Of a stretch of 14,776 nucleotides of DNA, positions 12,965-14,776 are shown piece by piece. Positions within the stretch are counted from its first letter, which is position 1, and each line of letters begins with the position of its first letter. Below the pieces are notes generated by a model, which saw only the letters and a list, made by a program, of their open reading frames with translations, had not been told where the DNA came from and searched no databases. The stretch is from an uncultured Actinomycetes bacterium (lineage in GTDB: Bacteria > Actinomycetota > Thermoleophilia > Solirubrobacterales > 70-9), in NCBI GenBank assembly GCA_937907435.1, contig CALCIA010000070.1, positions 1 to 14,776 on the forward strand, in the 5' to 3' direction. A program made the translations under genes and the position numbers.

Positions 12965-13810
12965 GTGGAGGAATCGTCAGAGAACGGACAGGCGGCGCAC
13001 ATCTGCGTCACCTGCGGCGCGCAGTACCCGCCCGCGGCGGCGCCGCCCGCGGCGTGCGCGATCTGCGCCGACGAGCGCCAGTACGTCGGCTGGGACGGGC
13101 AGGCGTGGACGACGCTCGCGGAGCTGCGGGACGGGCACCGGGCCGACATCCGCGCGGAAGAGCCGGGGCTGACCGGGATCGGGTCGACCCCGGCGTTCGC
13201 GATCGGCCAGCGGGCGCTGCTGGTCGAGACCCCCGAGGGCAACGTGCTGTGGGACTGCCTGGCGCCGTTCGACGACGAGGTGGCCGAGGCGGTGCGGGCG
13301 CGCGGCGGCATCGAGGCGATCGCGATCTCCCACCCGCACTACTACACGACGATGGTCGACTGGAGCCGCGCCTTCGACGCGCCGATCCACCTCCCCGCCG
13401 CCGACCGCGAGTGGGTGACGCGGCCCGACGACGCGATCCGGTTCTGGGACGGCGAGCGCCATGACCTCCCCGGCGGCCTCACGCTGCTGCGGCTCGGCGG
13501 CCACTTCGCCGGCGGCACCGTCCTGCACTGGCCCGCGGGCGCCGAGGGCCGCGGCGCGCTCCTCTCCGGCGACATCCTCCAGGTCGTCGCCGACCGCCGC
13601 TGGGTCAGCTTCATGCGCTCCTACCCGAACCTCATCCCGCTCCCCGCCGCGAAGGTCGAGGCGATGGCGGCGGCGCTCGAGCCCTGGGACTTCGACCGCA
13701 TCTACGGCGCCTGGTTCGGCCGTGTCGTCGATGCCGACGGCCACGACGCCGTCCGCCGCTCCGCCGCGCGCTACGTCCGCGCCGTTACCGAGGGCTTCGG
13801 CGAGGGCTGA
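12965..13810 (+). CDS. MBL-fold protein with N-terminal zinc ribbon and degenerate metal site
   Basis: A 281-aa soluble protein. Residues 12-37 form a rubredoxin/zinc-ribbon-like module with C14-x-x-C17 and C31-x-x-C34. The rest is a metallo-beta-lactamase fold: STPAFAIGQRALLVETPEGNVLWDC, then ISHPHYYTTMVDW where active enzymes have HxHxDH (H123 and H125 are kept, Asp and the third His are replaced by Y127 and T128), GGHFAGG (H180), LLSGD (D203), and YGAWFGR where the last His would be. A complete dinuclear site is therefore missing; it may bind one metal, use another chemistry or be non-catalytic. The GTG start is chosen because the longer frame upstream runs through the decayed HAD region and has atypical composition. 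Substrate unknown. The gene ends 9 nt before a strong palindrome. Confidence 0.8.
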   Translation: MEESSENGQAAHICVTCGAQYPPAAAPPAACAICADERQYVGWDGQAWTTLAELRDGHRADIRAEEPGLTGIGSTPAFAIGQRALLVETPEGNVLWDCLAPFDDEVAEAVRARGGIEAIAISHPHYYTTMVDWSRAFDAPIHLPAADREWVTRPDDAIRFWDGERHDLPGGLTLLRLGGHFAGGTVLHWPAGAEGRGALLSGDILQVVADRRWVSFMRSYPNLIPLPAAKVEAMAAALEPWDFDRIYGAWFGRVVDADGHDAVRRSAARYVRAVTEGFGEG

Positions 13811-13819
13811 CGCCGGCGT

Positions 13820-13864
13820 CGCGTGGTTCGAAATCCACGCCTGGCGTGGATTTCGAACCACGCG
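13820..13864. repeat. Perfect 21-bp palindrome of the GTGGTTCGAAA family
   Basis: Arms 13820-13840 and 13844-13864 are exact complements around a 3-nt loop (CTG). The arm begins CGCGTGGTTCGAAATCC, sharing CGTGGTTCGAAAT with palindrome C at 4955 and matching palindrome B with few changes. It fills the 57-bp gap between two convergent genes, and a stem like this could stop transcription from both sides, but there is no T-run. The 3' end comes within 4 bp of the CoA-transferase stop. Confidence 0.85.
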
Positions 13865-13867
13865 GGA

Positions 13868-14776
13868 TCAGATCGGACTGGCCGGATCGTGCCAGGCGGG
13901 CGCGGCGGCGCCGTAGCGGCCCGCGGGCCCGCGCCAGCGGAGCGGCACGCCGCCGAGCGAGCCGGGCGGTGGGACCGCGACGAGCGAGGGATCGTCGTCG
14001 AGGCCGGCGACGAACGCGGCGCCGTCCTCGTGCCAAAGCGGCCGGGCGGCGACGAGCGCGGGACCGTCCACGTGCCGGCGCGGCGGGGCGGCAGCGGTAT
14101 CCGCGGGCGGGACGGCGGCGGCCGCCCCAGAGGCATCGCGGGCAGAGGTGGCGAGACCCTCCCCCAGGCCGAGCAGCCAGTGGGCCGTGCGGGCGAGCGA
14201 GAGGCGGACGAGGTGGGTGCCGCCGCGCTCGCGCTGCTCGGCGAGCGCGGTGAGGACCGCGGCGGCGGCGAGGTAACCGGTGCCGTGGTCGAGGAGCTGG
14301 CAGGGCAGCGCACCGGGAGCGCCGTCGGGGCCCGCTTCGACGGCGGCGATGCCGCTTGCCGCCTGGACGATGCTGTCGAAGCCGCGGCGCTCGGCCCAGG
14401 GCCCGGTGTGTCCCCAGGCCGCGAGCTCCATCACGACGAGGCCGGGATTACGCGCGGCGAGCTGCTCTGGCGCGAGGCCGAAGCGCGCCAGGGCGCCCGG
14501 CCGGTAGCCGAGCAGGACGACGTCGGCGTCAGCGAGGAGCGAGCCGAGGCGCTCGGCGCCGGCCTCGGTGGCGAGGTCGAGGAAGGCGCTGCGCTTGCCG
14601 AGCAGGGTGTCGCCGGGCGCACCCGGCTCGCCGTCCGGCAACGAGGGCGAGTCGACGCGCAGCACGTCCGCCCCGAGCGCGCCGAGGTAACGACTGCAGA
14701 CCGGCCCGGCGATCACGCGCGTGAAGTCGAGGACGCGAACGCCGGCCGCCGGCGCCGATGCCGCGGCGATCGGCTT
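13868..14776 (-). CDS. CaiB/BaiF family (class III) CoA-transferase, 5' end beyond window
   Basis: The frame is open from the right edge (AGVRVLDFTRVIAGPVCSRYLGALGADVLRVDSP), which is the usual N-terminus of class III CoA-transferases, so the true start lies outside the window and the internal Met/Val starts are not real. Further motifs: LDLATEAGAERLGSLLADADVVLLGYRPG, then NPGLVVMELAAWGHTGPWAERRGFDSIVQAASG, and LLDHGTGYLAAAAVLTAL, where the Asp corresponds to the catalytic carboxylate that carries CoA in formyl-CoA transferase. About 302 residues are visible, and with the missing start the whole is probably only slightly longer, short of the usual 380-430; the small-domain region after residue 190 is compressed and Ala/Pro-rich. 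The acyl-CoA substrate cannot be told. Confidence 0.88.
   Translation of the reverse strand, partial: KPIAAASAPAAGVRVLDFTRVIAGPVCSRYLGALGADVLRVDSPSLPDGEPGAPGDTLLGKRSAFLDLATEAGAERLGSLLADADVVLLGYRPGALARFGLAPEQLAARNPGLVVMELAAWGHTGPWAERRGFDSIVQAASGIAAVEAGPDGAPGALPCQLLDHGTGYLAAAAVLTALAEQRERGGTHLVRLSLARTAHWLLGLGEGLATSARDASGAAAAVPPADTAAAPPRRHVDGPALVAARPLWHEDGAAFVAGLDDDPSLVAVPPPGSLGGVPLRWRGPAGRYGAAAPAWHDPASPI

Noticed and set aside
13824..13836. GGTTCGAAATCC looks like a tRNA T-arm.
   Set aside because: It is one arm of a perfect palindrome, and no acceptor, D or anticodon arms can be built around it.

Overview
The window is GC-rich bacterial DNA with strong G/C preference at third codon positions, dense gene packing, GTG/TTG starts and several TAGGxT -10-like boxes 6-7 nt before start codons, which suggests leaderless mRNAs. 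Together with the gene types (remnant of an F420-class PPOX oxidoreductase, an MpaB/DUF2236 protein, a large secreted actinobacterial-style hydrolase) this points to an actinobacterium. A Thermoleophilia/Solirubrobacterales relative is my best guess, but that is inference. There are no rRNA, tRNA, CRISPR or transposase genes that I can support.

Layout. 1-230: a possible 3' end of an upstream gene and the first copy of a 118-bp repeat with a strong hairpin. 231-1878 (minus): ferritin-like protein then nicotinate phosphoribosyltransferase, probably one operon. 1979-4527 (plus, divergent): beta-carbonic anhydrase and an S9 prolyl-oligopeptidase-family peptidase, translationally coupled. 4528-5225: about 700 bp without genes, packed with perfect or near-perfect palindromes, including a cluster of three hairpins with the same loop motif inside a longer inverted repeat, followed by the second copy of the 118-bp repeat. 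5226-8725 (plus): two exported enzymes, an R61-like S12 serine hydrolase and a His-rich secreted alpha/beta-hydrolase-like protein; both appear to prefer GAA over GAG for Glu, unlike neighbouring genes. 8736-11355 (minus): nagA, hicB, hicA and an MpaB/DUF2236-family protein in one run. 11399-12964: gene decay, with a PPOX pseudogene (plus) and a shattered HAD phosphatase (minus) on either side of an intact AHL-lactonase-like metallo-beta-lactamase-fold gene (minus). 12965-13810 (plus): an MBL-fold protein with an N-terminal zinc ribbon and a degenerate metal site. 13820-13864: a perfect 21-bp-arm palindrome related to the earlier cluster. 13868-14776 (minus): a CaiB/BaiF CoA-transferase that runs off the right edge.

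Most genes are housekeeping or accessory metabolism (NAD salvage, iron storage, CO2/bicarbonate, amino-sugar catabolism, acyl-CoA chemistry) and do not form one pathway. The most unusual content is non-coding: two families of structured repeats, the 118-bp repeat and the GTGGTTCGAAA palindromes, which I cannot assign to a known element.
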